Source of the DNA: FEN-1279 sp964400285 | GTDB lineage: Bacteria; Bacteroidota; Ignavibacteria; Tepidaquicellales; Tepidaquicellaceae | Length of the DNA stretch: 64,000 nt | Assembly: GCA_964400285.1 (NCBI GenBank) | Contig: CAYNTK010000001.1 | Span: 1-64,000, forward strand | Direction of reading: 5' to 3' | Shown: positions 25,832-35,791 of the stretch, piece by piece | Position numbering within the stretch: the stretch's first letter is position 1 | How the letters are laid out: every line of letters starts with the position of its first letter | Notes under the pieces: generated by a model | Seen by the model: only the letters and a program-made list of their open reading frames with translations | What the model was told of the DNA's origin: nothing | Database searches by the model: none | Program-made: the position numbers and the translations under genes

Positions 25832-26866
25832 ATGTATTTAAAATATTTAAAATTATTTTTAGTAATTTTAAGCCTGTTTGCGATAATAAATACGAGTTAT
25901 GGTGGTCCTAGGAAGAAATTAGGTACTTCTGCAGCACCAGAATTGTTGATACCTGTAGGCTCGATTGGGACGTCTTTATCGGGTTCTAATTTATCCACTA
26001 CTACGGGTGTTGATGCTATCTATTGGAATCCCGCAGGCTTAGCTAGTCTAAATTCTCAAAATGCTGAGTTACTAGTATGCCACTCCTTATATTTTGCAGA
26101 TATGAACCTGCAATATCTTGGAGTTGGTGCGAAAATTGGTAACTTGGGTAATTTAGGCGTTTCTATTAAATCGCTTAACATTGGAGAGATAGAAGAAACC
26201 ACCGAATTTATGCCAGACGGAACTGGAACAGTCTTTAAACCTACTTATATTATTGCCGGGTTGACTTTTGCAAAACAAATGACTGATAGAATCCGTTTCG
26301 GTACCACTGTTAAATATATTAGTGAAGATGTTGCTGCTGTTTATGCTTCAACCTTCGCTTTTGATTTTGGAATCCAATATTCTGGAGGTCAAAGTGGTCT
26401 GGCTTTCGGTATTACCATAAAAAATCTCGGTAACTCAATGAGATTTAATGGTTCCGGTCTTGATAGGCAGGTCACAAATATCAATGGAGTTGTATCTACA
26501 CAAAGAGTTATACTTCAGGATTATGACCTTCCTACGAACCTTGAATTGGGAGTTTCTTATAAGATTGATTTAGGAAAAAAAATGAACCTGAATCTTTCTA
26601 CCGCTTTCCAGAATTCAAGTTTTACGAGTGATGAATATAAATTAGGATTTGAATACAACTATAATAATATGTTTTATTTAAGAGGTGCCGGAAGTCTTTA
26701 TCCCGATAAAGAAAAAGATGAAGCTTTGTTTGGTCCGACCTTCGGTGCAGGTATTAGATATCCTATCGGAAGTGTATTGCTCGGTTTTGATTATGCTTAC
26801 AGAGTTATTAACGAAAGCGGTTTTAATTCAACTAACCAATTCTTTACTCTAAATGTTGGATTTTAA
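25832..26866 (+). CDS. PorV/PorQ-family outer-membrane protein
   Basis: I choose the ATG at 25832 (344 residues), which follows TAAGGAG at 25816-25822; an upstream in-frame ATG at 25793 overlaps the preceding hairpin. The signal peptide ends near NTSYGG. The mature start, with KLGTSAAPELLIPVGSIG and then GVDAIYWNPAGLA, is characteristic of PorV/UPF0164-type barrels, and the last strand ends VGF. PorV proteins shuttle T9SS cargo to the cell-surface attachment complex. The gene lies between a secreted-protein gene and a T9SS cargo gene, which agrees with that role, though it could be a family member without shuttle function. Confidence 0.85.
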   Translation: MYLKYLKLFLVILSLFAIINTSYGGPRKKLGTSAAPELLIPVGSIGTSLSGSNLSTTTGVDAIYWNPAGLASLNSQNAELLVCHSLYFADMNLQYLGVGAKIGNLGNLGVSIKSLNIGEIEETTEFMPDGTGTVFKPTYIIAGLTFAKQMTDRIRFGTTVKYISEDVAAVYASTFAFDFGIQYSGGQSGLAFGITIKNLGNSMRFNGSGLDRQVTNINGVVSTQRVILQDYDLPTNLELGVSYKIDLGKKMNLNLSTAFQNSSFTSDEYKLGFEYNYNNMFYLRGAGSLYPDKEKDEALFGPTFGAGIRYPIGSVLLGFDYAYRVINESGFNSTNQFFTLNVGF

Positions 26867-26910
26867 TATTATAAATTTAAAATTATACACCTTTTTATAA
26901 GGAGAAAAAA

Positions 26911-29900
26911 ATGAAAGTTTTCATTACAATAAAATTAACAATACTAACATTAATTCTTCTATCATTTAATGTTTATTCTCAACCTAATCCGGATTTCGAT
27001 CCATACGGAGTAAAAACTTTTTCACCTCCGTTTAGAATGGGAATTAATGCGGGGGATATTGTTGCTATCTGGGATACTATAAGGACAACCCCTATGAATT
27101 ATTCCAGAAGTGCTGCCGCATTTATTATCCTAAGTGGTAATAGATATATTTATCAATTCGGTGGTGGTGTGGATACTCAATTAACTATGGTAGCAAGATA
27201 TGATTTTAACAGTGGTTCCTGGTCTACAAACTTTGCTCGAATACCAAGCGGGATGTCTGGTGCAACTGCTATTACTGTTGGAACTGATATTTATCTGTTT
27301 GGAGGTGAATTTGTTTCTGGATTAGGAAAAACTTATAAATACGATGCTATTAATGACACTTGGACTACAATGGCTGATATGTTAACTCCTGTAACAGATG
27401 CCGCTGTATTTAAATACAGTGACAATTTAATTTATGTTATTGGAGGTGGTAATGGCCTTTTTGGTTCGGGTGTTCCATATAAAAATTCTGTGCAGTTATA
27501 TAATGTTGCTTCTAATAGTTATTCGACTGCTACTAATTATCCAATTGCAGCTGGTATGATGGGTATCGGTAATTGGCTCGATACTATAATTTGTGTCGGC
27601 GGTTATACTGGAACAAAAGCAACTGATACGGTTTTTAGAGGTATTATTAATAAAAATAATCCTGCACAAATCACTTGGTCAGGTTCCAAATACCCAAAAT
27701 ATCCAGCCGGTCCCGTTACTCGTCCCGCTTCTGTAAGTATAAGATTTGGTAATGCAACCGGTGTCTTATTTGCTGGTGGTGCCGGTAATGGTGTTACCGC
27801 ACTTTATGAAGCTTTTTATTGGGATTTCAATTTATTAATGTGGAGAAATTTACCCGACTTAATTGTTCCTAAATGTAATGCTAAAGCTGTCTTTTCTGGT
27901 GATAGTGTTGCGTATGTAATTGCTGGATACTCAAGTTTACCAATCGGAAGAAATGATAAAATTACTTTTAGGAAAATTGATGGTATCTCTGGTTCTTTAA
28001 ATGATTTCCATTTAAAATATCCACCTGATAATAGTACCATAACATCTGTTGCGGGTAGCACAATGCCTGTTTTATTTAATTGGGATTCATCAGGAACTGG
28101 AGCAATTTATAAATGGTCTTTTGAAAAAAATGGTGCTCCAACTACAAGAATAGATACTATCATTGTCGGGCTTAATCTATTCAAATTAACTGAAAATGAA
28201 TTTGATAAACTTCTTGCGAGTAAATTAAATTTAATTCAGGGTGATTCAGTCGTTGGCACTTGGTATGTTACTGCATTTAAAGGTCCAGGTGCTCCAGGGA
28301 ATCGTGATTCTATTCGTTCACTCGAAACCTTTAATGTTACTCTTAAAAGGTTTAAACCGACAGTTTCTGCATTTAATCTTGTTTTCCCAGTAAATAATAC
28401 CACTTTACAAACATCGAGCAGTTTTATTTATCCTGTAAGTTTCTTGTGGACTAAAGCTGCACCTTATGGAACTATATATAAAATGTATTATATTGATTCT
28501 GCAAGGAATAAACAATTTGTTTTGCAAAGTGATAATTCAGGAACTGACACTATTATTTCGATACAGAATAAGAAACTTGATTCATTAGTTGATAAAGTTA
28601 TAAATGTTGCTCGGGGTGATTCTTCAATTGGTAAATGGAAAGTTTATGCTTATTCCGGAAATGATTCTCTGGTATCTGCACAAACTTTTAATTTGACAAT
28701 AAAAAGAACACTTAACGAAGTAGCTCCGTTTACAGTAGTTTCACCTCCGGATAGTTCACAAATTACGGTATCCAATTTTGCTACAGTGAATTTCCATTGG
28801 ACTACTTCTGCAATTGGTGCGAAATATAAATGGCAGTTTTCTACAAATGCCAACTTTACTACTTTTGTAAGTCTTCCATCGAATAACTCAGCTTACGATA
28901 CAGTGTTATCTGTTCAGACTTCCGAACTTGTTCAATTGCTTGGAATTACGGCAGGAAGCACAGTTACAGGATTCTGGAGAGCTTATGCATACAAAGGTAC
29001 TGATTCCTTACCTACGACTAATAAATTCTTAATCAGATTTATTAATCAAGGAAATCAGCAATTATTACAAAAGTTTGTAATGAGCGATCCTTTCCCACCT
29101 GCAGGATGGAATTTACAATATACTGGTGTTAACAGATGGACGAAAGTCCCGATTACATCACCATATCCATTACCTTATGATACTGCTGTTACTGGATGTG
29201 CAAAATTTGATTTCTATAATGCATTAAAAGGTGAAAAGCAAACTTTAATAACTAATGTATTTTATCAAACAAGAGGTGAAAGTAATGATACCAAACGTGA
29301 TAGTCTGATGTTTGATTATGCTCATGCTTATGCAGGACCAGGTAATATTGATTCATTATTGATATTCTATTCTTCAACTGATAATGGTCCGATTACCGAT
29401 ACGTTATTGTTCCTTGCAAGTAGCCCGAACTTTAACGATTTCAAGTCACTATCAACAGTTAATTATCAAACCGGACCTTATACTCCTTCTTCACCAAGTG
29501 ATTGGAAAACGAAAAAAATCGGTGTTCCTGCTGGAACAAGGCGTATTAAATTCGTTGCGATCAGTGGATGGGGTAATAACCTCTATATTGATAATATTCG
29601 AATTAGGGACAAGGCTCCAGAACTTACTGGAATAAGAACAGACACTTCACATGTCGAAACATTCAGATGGTTTTCTTCTTATGTCCCAGGTACGGTTTAT
29701 TTCTTGCAAATTACTGAAGTAACTGATACCAACTTCTTAGGTGGTTTCAAATCCGGACCTCTTACAGCCACACCAGGTGCTACTGCTTCTTATACTACTA
29801 CTTTATCCGATATTAATTTGATTGCGTACAAATCATATCAATTTAGAATAAGAGCATTCAATGCAGCAGATAGTAGTAACTGGAGCTTACCAAGTACTTT

Positions 29901-30753
29901 CAGGAGAGATTCTCTTAGTATTTTCAGACAAAATTTTGCTGATACTACATTCCCACCATTCCCGTGGGCAACTTCTATTAATGAAGATACTGTACCGCCT
30001 CTTTCGACTTTCTGGTCAAGAGCTATTGTCGGTGGTAATGCTACATCAAATACAGCAGCGAAATTCGATTTCTGGAATGCCCCTTATGGAAAAGTGCGTT
30101 CATTAATTACTAATTCATTTAAAGGTAGATATCAGGGTGCAAATGATACTGTTTATTTTGAAGTAGCTCATGCGTATAAGAATAATGTTAATATTGATAC
30201 ATTGTTTATTTATACATCGACAAATTATGGTACGACTTGGGGTTCGCAACCACTTAGAACACTTACGAGCTCTCAAGTATTTAACGATTCTACTCTTTCG
30301 ACTACTGTATCTACAACAGAATTTACACCAAGCCAAGCTTCGCATTGGAAAACAATTGTATTTACTTTGAACCCGTCGGTAAATAAACTTAAATTCGAAT
30401 GTTTAAGTTCAAATGGTAATAATATGTATATTACTAATATTAGGTTTGGACCAAGTATGGCAGGACCTATGCTTTCATTTGAACCACCAGTTCAATATAA
30501 GTTGAATTTGAATTATCCGAATCCGTTCAACCCGACGACTACGATTTCATTCTCCATTCCAAAAACATCATTAACGAAATTAATTATTTATGATGTACTT
30601 GGTCGTGAAATTGTAAAACTGGTTAATGAAGTTAAAGAACCGGGCAACTATTCGGTTACGTTTAATGCGAATAACCTTGCAAGTGGTGTTTATTTCTACA
30701 GACTCGAATCTGGTAGTTTCATTGACGTTAAGAAAATGCTTTTGATTAAATAA
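26911..30753 (+). CDS. Kelch-repeat T9SS cargo with three SusE-like and two lectin-like repeats
   Basis: AAGGAG at 26900-26905 precedes the ATG. The 1280-residue product has a signal peptide (ends YSQP) and kelch blades from about residue 60 to 350 (IYQFGGGVD, IYLFGGEF, IYVIGGG). Three tandem SusE/Fn3-like domains follow, each opening with a P(V/P)(N/D)(N/S) turn and containing a FxW strand (about 365-465, 485-585, 595-700). Two copies of an adhesion-like module with AKFDFYN/AKFDFWN then come, and finally a type A sorting domain (LNYPNPFNP, KKMLLIK). It is predicted to be cell-surface exposed and adhesive or ligand-binding. No catalytic motif was seen. Confidence 0.82.
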   Translation: MKVFITIKLTILTLILLSFNVYSQPNPDFDPYGVKTFSPPFRMGINAGDIVAIWDTIRTTPMNYSRSAAAFIILSGNRYIYQFGGGVDTQLTMVARYDFNSGSWSTNFARIPSGMSGATAITVGTDIYLFGGEFVSGLGKTYKYDAINDTWTTMADMLTPVTDAAVFKYSDNLIYVIGGGNGLFGSGVPYKNSVQLYNVASNSYSTATNYPIAAGMMGIGNWLDTIICVGGYTGTKATDTVFRGIINKNNPAQITWSGSKYPKYPAGPVTRPASVSIRFGNATGVLFAGGAGNGVTALYEAFYWDFNLLMWRNLPDLIVPKCNAKAVFSGDSVAYVIAGYSSLPIGRNDKITFRKIDGISGSLNDFHLKYPPDNSTITSVAGSTMPVLFNWDSSGTGAIYKWSFEKNGAPTTRIDTIIVGLNLFKLTENEFDKLLASKLNLIQGDSVVGTWYVTAFKGPGAPGNRDSIRSLETFNVTLKRFKPTVSAFNLVFPVNNTTLQTSSSFIYPVSFLWTKAAPYGTIYKMYYIDSARNKQFVLQSDNSGTDTIISIQNKKLDSLVDKVINVARGDSSIGKWKVYAYSGNDSLVSAQTFNLTIKRTLNEVAPFTVVSPPDSSQITVSNFATVNFHWTTSAIGAKYKWQFSTNANFTTFVSLPSNNSAYDTVLSVQTSELVQLLGITAGSTVTGFWRAYAYKGTDSLPTTNKFLIRFINQGNQQLLQKFVMSDPFPPAGWNLQYTGVNRWTKVPITSPYPLPYDTAVTGCAKFDFYNALKGEKQTLITNVFYQTRGESNDTKRDSLMFDYAHAYAGPGNIDSLLIFYSSTDNGPITDTLLFLASSPNFNDFKSLSTVNYQTGPYTPSSPSDWKTKKIGVPAGTRRIKFVAISGWGNNLYIDNIRIRDKAPELTGIRTDTSHVETFRWFSSYVPGTVYFLQITEVTDTNFLGGFKSGPLTATPGATASYTTTLSDINLIAYKSYQFRIRAFNAADSSNWSLPSTFRRDSLSIFRQNFADTTFPPFPWATSINEDTVPPLSTFWSRAIVGGNATSNTAAKFDFWNAPYGKVRSLITNSFKGRYQGANDTVYFEVAHAYKNNVNIDTLFIYTSTNYGTTWGSQPLRTLTSSQVFNDSTLSTTVSTTEFTPSQASHWKTIVFTLNPSVNKLKFECLSSNGNNMYITNIRFGPSMAGPMLSFEPPVQYKLNLNYPNPFNPTTTISFSIPKTSLTKLIIYDVLGREIVKLVNEVKEPGNYSVTFNANNLASGVYFYRLESGSFIDVKKMLLIK

Positions 30754-30772
30754 TTTTTTATTAATTAGCTTT

Positions 30773-30817
30773 AAGATGAAGGGTGTCGCAAATTTTTTGA
30801 GACACCCTCATCTTTTT
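30773..30817 (+). terminator. Terminator of the secretion gene block
   Basis: AAGATGAAGGGTGTC (30773-30787) pairs with GACACCCTCATCTT (30801-30814) with one bulged A and a 13-base loop, followed by a T run. It lies 20 bases after the kelch gene stop. Confidence 0.85.
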
Positions 30818-30896
30818 AAATTAGATTTTTTGTAATATAATTTAAATCTTTAGATATTTTTTCGGAATATTATTTCGAATATATTATAAATAAATT

Positions 30897-32276
30897 ATGA
30901 AGAAATTATTTTTTATTTTTATTATTACTTCTCTTCTATTGCCCACATTGATATTCTCGCAAAATAAATTTTATTTTGATGCAGATTATTCTATTTTTAA
31001 AAGCTCTGATAGTGTATCTATTATTGAGTTATATTTTGCGTTCAACCAAAGAAATCTTACCTATGTAAAATCAAATAATGGTTTCGATGCTATGGCTAAT
31101 ATCGAGATAAATATTTTTGATAAAGATAAAGACAAACTCATTTTTAGCGATATCTATGGCTTGCAGTCTAATGTTTCGGATACGAATAAGGTAAAACTTA
31201 CAAGTAAATTAATAGGTCAGCAAAATTTTAAACTATCTACTGGTAAATATCTATTTACTTTAATCGGCTCCGACCATAACGATAAAATGAAATTCGATAC
31301 TCTAAAATTTGATGTTATTATTCCTTTTTATGATTCAAAAAAAACTTTTCTAAGTGAAATACAATTAGCTACTTCTATCGATAAATCAGCAGATTCTAAA
31401 AGTATTTTTTATAAAAACGGTCTGGAAATTACTCCTAATCCAAATATGCTTTATGGTATGAATCTTAATACTTTATGGTATTATCTCGAATTGTATTCCA
31501 TTAAAAATGAATTTTCAGGCGATAGTGTTTTTCTAATTACCTCAATAACTGATTTATCTAATAATATTATATTACAAAAAATTAAAAAAGAAAAATCAAA
31601 CTCTGGTGCTTTTGCTGAAATTGGAAGCTTTAAAATTGATAGTCTTGAAAAAGGTTCATATTTCTTAAAAGTTGAATTAATTGATAAACAAAATCAAAAT
31701 AGTATATTAAAAGAAAAAAAGTTTTTTATTTATAATCAGTCTAAATCTGATATTACAACAAAAGATGATGAGCAGGATTTTTTAAGAAGTGAATACGTTA
31801 CAATGAAAGAAGATAAATTAGATGACGAATTTGATAAATCTATATATATTAGAACTCAAACAGAAACCGACGAATATAAAAAGCTAAAAACAGTTGATGA
31901 AAAAAGAAAGTATTTATTTAAGTTTTGGAAAAAAAGAGATGATAATCCTTTAACTGTAGTCAATGAGTTTAAAGTAAAATATTTTGCAAGTATATCAGAA
32001 GCAAATAGATTATTCAAACAAGGTTTTACTGAAGGATGGAAAACTGATAAAGGAAGAATTTATATTATTTACGGAAAACCAAATGATATAGAAAGTTATC
32101 CCTTCGAAGCTGAAACTAAAGGTTACGAGATTTGGCATTATGAACTTATAGAAGGGGGTAGTATCTGTGTATTTATCGAATTACAGCCAGGTTCTGGATT
32201 TTATGTCTTGGAGCATTCTACTATTAGAGGTGAATTAAGAAATGATGATTGGAAAAGCAAACTTAAAAAAATTTAA
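30897..32276 (+). CDS. GWxTD domain-containing secreted protein
   Basis: The 459-residue product has a signal peptide (residues 1-21, ends LIFSQ). The N-terminal 270 residues are beta-rich. The C-terminal part, with LRSEYVTMKED, then the GW-K-TD-KGRIYI motif and IYGKPNDIE, defines the GWxTD domain found in Bacteroidota, Chlorobi and related phyla. The function of that domain is not known. It is separated from the next gene by 6 bases, suggesting an operon with the YbbR-like, CPBP, pdxJ and lptB genes. Confidence 0.85.
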   Translation: MKKLFFIFIITSLLLPTLIFSQNKFYFDADYSIFKSSDSVSIIELYFAFNQRNLTYVKSNNGFDAMANIEINIFDKDKDKLIFSDIYGLQSNVSDTNKVKLTSKLIGQQNFKLSTGKYLFTLIGSDHNDKMKFDTLKFDVIIPFYDSKKTFLSEIQLATSIDKSADSKSIFYKNGLEITPNPNMLYGMNLNTLWYYLELYSIKNEFSGDSVFLITSITDLSNNIILQKIKKEKSNSGAFAEIGSFKIDSLEKGSYFLKVELIDKQNQNSILKEKKFFIYNQSKSDITTKDDEQDFLRSEYVTMKEDKLDDEFDKSIYIRTQTETDEYKKLKTVDEKRKYLFKFWKKRDDNPLTVVNEFKVKYFASISEANRLFKQGFTEGWKTDKGRIYIIYGKPNDIESYPFEAETKGYEIWHYELIEGGSICVFIELQPGSGFYVLEHSTIRGELRNDDWKSKLKKI

Positions 32277-32282
32277 TCCTTA

Positions 32283-33212
32283 ATGAAGAAAAATATCTTT
32301 ATATTTTTAGCTTCTCTTGTTTTTGCAATTATTATTTGGATGTATATAAATCTTAACTTGATTTATAGTGTCTCTATTGCTATTCCACTCGATATTAAAC
32401 TTTCCAAAGTTCAAGCTATTGCTAACGAATTACCAAATAATGTAGATGTTACAGTTAGAGGTAAAGGTTGGGATTTGATTGGTTTAGTTTTATCTAAAAA
32501 TTTATCTCTTAATATTGATTTGACAAATTATAAAAAGGATACTAAAATCAATATTGTACAATCTGTAAATGAATATTTAAACTTATCATCAAATGTTTCT
32601 ATTGTTTCTGTAAATCCCGATTTTGTCGAAATAAATTTTGATAACATTATTACTAAAATGGTAAAAGTCCGTAATATGGTTAATGTTATTCCAAAGGATG
32701 GATATATTATTATAGGATCTCCAAAAATTACACCCGATTCCGTAAAGTTAACAGGAGCAATCTCTGTTATTGGAAAAATTAAAAGTATTCCCACTGAACA
32801 AGTTCTAATTAATAATGTAAATAGCGGTTTTACTCGAACTATAAATATAATCGATACTTTAAGCAATATTGTTAAAATCGAACCCAAGACAATTACTATC
32901 TCATATAATATTGAATTATCTGCAGAAAAAAAATATGAAGATATTAATGTTTTAGTAAGTAATGTTCCAAGCGATAAAGAAGTTCTATTAGTTCCACCTA
33001 AACTTAATATATTTCTACGTGGTGGAGTTCAGCAACTCGCGAATATCAATCCCGATGAAATATTTGCTGGTATTGAATTTAAACAAATTGAAAATGATAG
33101 TCTCGGTTATGTTTCTCCCAAAATTACTCTTCCTGTCGATGTAACGGTTATTAAATATGAGCCTCAAAGATTTCAGTATATTATAAAGAAAAAAAATATT
33201 GATAACAAGTGA
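32283..33212 (+). CDS. YbbR-like (CdaR-type) membrane-anchored protein
   Basis: A single N-terminal transmembrane segment (residues 5-24) is followed by repeated YbbR domains of roughly 80 residues. Each contains a V-x-V-R-G or similar strand (VDVTVRGKG near 55; LNIFLRGGV near 241). In Firmicutes, YbbR/CdaR regulates the diadenylate cyclase CdaA. No cdaA is adjacent here, so a direct regulatory role cannot be claimed. Its last bases overlap the GTG start of the next gene. Confidence 0.82.
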   Translation: MKKNIFIFLASLVFAIIIWMYINLNLIYSVSIAIPLDIKLSKVQAIANELPNNVDVTVRGKGWDLIGLVLSKNLSLNIDLTNYKKDTKINIVQSVNEYLNLSSNVSIVSVNPDFVEINFDNIITKMVKVRNMVNVIPKDGYIIIGSPKITPDSVKLTGAISVIGKIKSIPTEQVLINNVNSGFTRTINIIDTLSNIVKIEPKTITISYNIELSAEKKYEDINVLVSNVPSDKEVLLVPPKLNIFLRGGVQQLANINPDEIFAGIEFKQIENDSLGYVSPKITLPVDVTVIKYEPQRFQYIIKKKNIDNK

Positions 33213-33943
33213 TAGAATATTTAAAAAAAGAATATAAAAAGTTATTTACTGAAATAAAACTAATCGATTTTAAAACAAGTTATATTTTTATTTCGGTTTC
33301 TATTATCATTTTTTTATCTATTGTCTATACAACTCCAATGTTCTATTATAACCACTTTGGCAAAGATAAATTAATGTCCAGAATATATTGGCTTCTAACC
33401 GATGGATTAATGATGTTTATTCTTTCTGTGATTTCAATCAAGTTCGTTCTGAAAGGTAAACTTTCGGATTATGGTTTTTCTTTTGGGGATAAAAAATTTG
33501 GATTTATTACTTTTTTCATTTTCTTTTTGGTTATGTTACCTATTGTTTGGATTGTTTCTGCTTCACAAGATTTTGCAAATACTTATCCTCAGGGTGGTTC
33601 TGAGTTGAAGTCAAATTTAAACTTGTTTATTTTATATGAACTATGCATTTTAATTTATATGCTCGGCTGGGAATTTTTATGGAGAGGTTATATGCTTTTT
33701 GGATTGAAAGCAAAATTAGGATATTATTCTATTTTTATTCAAATGATACCGTTTTTTATATTACACAGAGGGAAGCCAGAAATTGAATTGTTTGCTTCAA
33801 TTTTTGCAGGGATTATTCTTGGTATTCAGGCTTTGCGGAGTAATTCGTTCTTCTATTGTTGGCTTTTACATTCTTGTGTTATGGTTTCTATTGATACTAT
33901 ATCAATAATTAGATTTTCAACAAATTTTTATAGAATATTTTAA
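33209..33943 (+). CDS. CPBP-family intramembrane metalloprotease
   Basis: The 244-residue protein has about seven hydrophobic segments. The signature GWEFLWRGY near residues 153-161 gives the E155-x3-R159 pair of the Abi/CAAX (CPBP) family. A second-motif histidine lies in FILHRGKPE and a further one in LLHSCVM. The usual double glutamate is reduced to one. It starts at GTG 33209, overlapping the preceding stop by 4 bases. Members cleave membrane proteins or act in bacteriocin immunity; the target here is unknown. Confidence 0.82.
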   Translation: MIEYLKKEYKKLFTEIKLIDFKTSYIFISVSIIIFLSIVYTTPMFYYNHFGKDKLMSRIYWLLTDGLMMFILSVISIKFVLKGKLSDYGFSFGDKKFGFITFFIFFLVMLPIVWIVSASQDFANTYPQGGSELKSNLNLFILYELCILIYMLGWEFLWRGYMLFGLKAKLGYYSIFIQMIPFFILHRGKPEIELFASIFAGIILGIQALRSNSFFYCWLLHSCVMVSIDTISIIRFSTNFYRIF

Positions 33944-33955
33944 TGTTATTCAATT

Positions 33956-34675
33956 ATGAAATTATCTGTTAACATTGACCACGTAGCTACTTTGCGAGAA
34001 GCACGTGGTGAAATTGAACCCGACCCAGTTATTGCTGCAGGTATATGTGAACTTGCAGGTGCTGAAGGTATCGTTTGCCATTTACGTGAAGATAGAAGAC
34101 ATATTAACGATAGAGATGTAAAACTTTTACGTGAAGTGATTAAAACTAAATTTGACCTTGAAATGGCTGCAACCGATGAAATGATTAAAATTGCCTGCGA
34201 TATTATACCCGATTTAGTTACACTGGTTCCTGAAAATAGAAATGAACTTACTACGGAAGGTGGTCTTGATATCTCCAAATTCAAAAGTCGTCTCGAAGAT
34301 GCAATTAAAACTTTCCATTCAAAAAATATTCTTGTAAGTCTTTTTATTGACCCCATCCCTGAAAATATTGATTTATCTCTGGAAGTCGGTGCCGATATTA
34401 TTGAACTGCATACAGGAAAGTATTCGAATACATTTGTTGAAAAAGACCAGCTCGTTGAACTTAGTAAAATCGGTAGTGTAGCTCAAATGGCTGCGGAAAT
34501 GGGATTAATTGTTACTGCAGGACATGGTTTGAACTATTATAATATTTTCCCATTATTAAATATGAAAGAAATCAGGGAAGTGAGTATTGGTCATTCAATT
34601 ATTTCAAGAGCAGTTTATACCGGTTTGCATAAAGCGGTCGAAGATATGGTAAAAATATTACAGAAGAATGATTAA
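33956..34675 (+). CDS. pdxJ: Pyridoxine 5'-phosphate synthase
   Basis: PdxJ condenses 1-deoxyxylulose 5-phosphate with 3-amino-2-oxopropyl phosphate to form pyridoxine phosphate. The 239-residue protein starts MKLSVNIDHVATLREARG and contains HLREDRRHINDRD near residues 42-54, both hallmarks of the family. The length is standard. Its presence means the DXP-dependent vitamin B6 route, which also needs PdxB and SerC; candidate genes for both are found in this window at 16291 and 54629. Confidence 0.97.
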   Translation: MKLSVNIDHVATLREARGEIEPDPVIAAGICELAGAEGIVCHLREDRRHINDRDVKLLREVIKTKFDLEMAATDEMIKIACDIIPDLVTLVPENRNELTTEGGLDISKFKSRLEDAIKTFHSKNILVSLFIDPIPENIDLSLEVGADIIELHTGKYSNTFVEKDQLVELSKIGSVAQMAAEMGLIVTAGHGLNYYNIFPLLNMKEIREVSIGHSIISRAVYTGLHKAVEDMVKILQKND

Positions 34676-34683
34676 TCAACTTT

Positions 34684-35448
34684 ATGAGTGAACTTAAAGC
34701 ATTTAATTTATTTAAAGAATATAAAAAACGAACGGTTGTTTGTGATGTATCTCTTAATGTTAAGCAAGGTGAAATAGTTGGATTGTTGGGACCTAACGGA
34801 GCTGGAAAAACTACCACATTCTATATGATTTGCGGTATGGTAAAACCAAAATCCGGTGAAATCGAACTTGACGGTGAAAACATCTCAAAATTTCCAATGT
34901 ATAAAAGAGCAAAAGCCGGGATTGGTTATTTGCCTCAGGAAGCATCGATTTTTAGAAAAATGACTGTTCGCCAAAATATTACTTCGGTTCTGCAATTTAT
35001 GAAATTAGATAAAGATGAAATTGAAATCAGATGCGATAGACTGTTAAAAGATTTTAATATAGATAAAATAGAAGATTCAAAAGGGTATATGCTTTCGGGA
35101 GGAGAGAGACGACGAACTGAAATTGCACGTGCTCTCGCATCAGACCCGAAATTTATTTTACTCGATGAACCGTTTGCTGGAATTGACCCTATTGCTTCGG
35201 AAGAAATTATGAAAATGGTATCAAAACTTAAAGATAGTGGAATCGGTGTTTTAATTACAGACCATAACGTCCACGAAACATTATCTATTGTTGATAGAGC
35301 TTATATTTTAATCGAAGGAAAAATTTTCCGTTCTGGTAATTCACTCGACCTTGCTAATGACGAAATGGTGAAAAAGTTATATCTTGGTGAGAGCTTTACG
35401 CTCGATAGATATTTAATGAATCTTAAGGGAAAAAATAACACTAACTAA
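34684..35448 (+). CDS. lptB: Lipopolysaccharide export ATP-binding protein LptB
   Basis: LptB powers extraction of LPS from the inner membrane with LptFG. The 254-residue ABC ATPase has Walker A GPNGAGKT (36-43), the signature LSGGERRR and Walker B LLDEPFAGIDP, the last typical of LptB. No membrane partner lies adjacent. The 3' end overlaps the convergent zinc-ribbon gene by 8 bases. It supports a diderm organism with LPS. Confidence 0.95.
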   Translation: MSELKAFNLFKEYKKRTVVCDVSLNVKQGEIVGLLGPNGAGKTTTFYMICGMVKPKSGEIELDGENISKFPMYKRAKAGIGYLPQEASIFRKMTVRQNITSVLQFMKLDKDEIEIRCDRLLKDFNIDKIEDSKGYMLSGGERRRTEIARALASDPKFILLDEPFAGIDPIASEEIMKMVSKLKDSGIGVLITDHNVHETLSIVDRAYILIEGKIFRSGNSLDLANDEMVKKLYLGESFTLDRYLMNLKGKNNTN

Positions 35449-35788
35449 TTTTTTTTCTTAGAAATATTCTCTCGAATATTGTCCAAATACAACCTTTTTT
35501 ATCTCCCATCCATTCAATTCCATTGTTTATTGCTAAATTTTTTACATATATTATAGATTCTTGATGTGGCATTAGTGTTATCCATTTGTGTATGGTAAGA
35601 GCCATTATTTGTCCCATTGCTCCGCCTCTCATATTTTCGATTAATATTTCATCGAGCTTTCTTGGGTTATTTTTTAATTTTGTATAATCGAAGTTACAAT
35701 TTGAACAAACATACATCCCTTGTAATTGCTGTATCAGTGCAGTTTCCCCGCATCCCGGACATTTGAAATAAATTGTAGATTTGTCCAT
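35441..35788 (-). CDS. Zinc-ribbon protein of unknown function
   Basis: The 115-residue product has one CPGCG...CSNC zinc ribbon (residues 10-34), then a helical region (KLDEILIENMRGGAMGQIMAL) and a basic C-terminus. I do not recognise a family. It lies 3 bases after the FmdB-like gene and completes a tight three-gene unit with the tubulin-like gene, so a shared function with those two proteins is likely. Its own role is unknown. Confidence 0.75.
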   Translation of the reverse strand: MDKSTIYFKCPGCGETALIQQLQGMYVCSNCNFDYTKLKNNPRKLDEILIENMRGGAMGQIMALTIHKWITLMPHQESIIYVKNLAINNGIEWMGDKKGCIWTIFERIFLRKKIS

Positions 35789-35791
35789 AAT

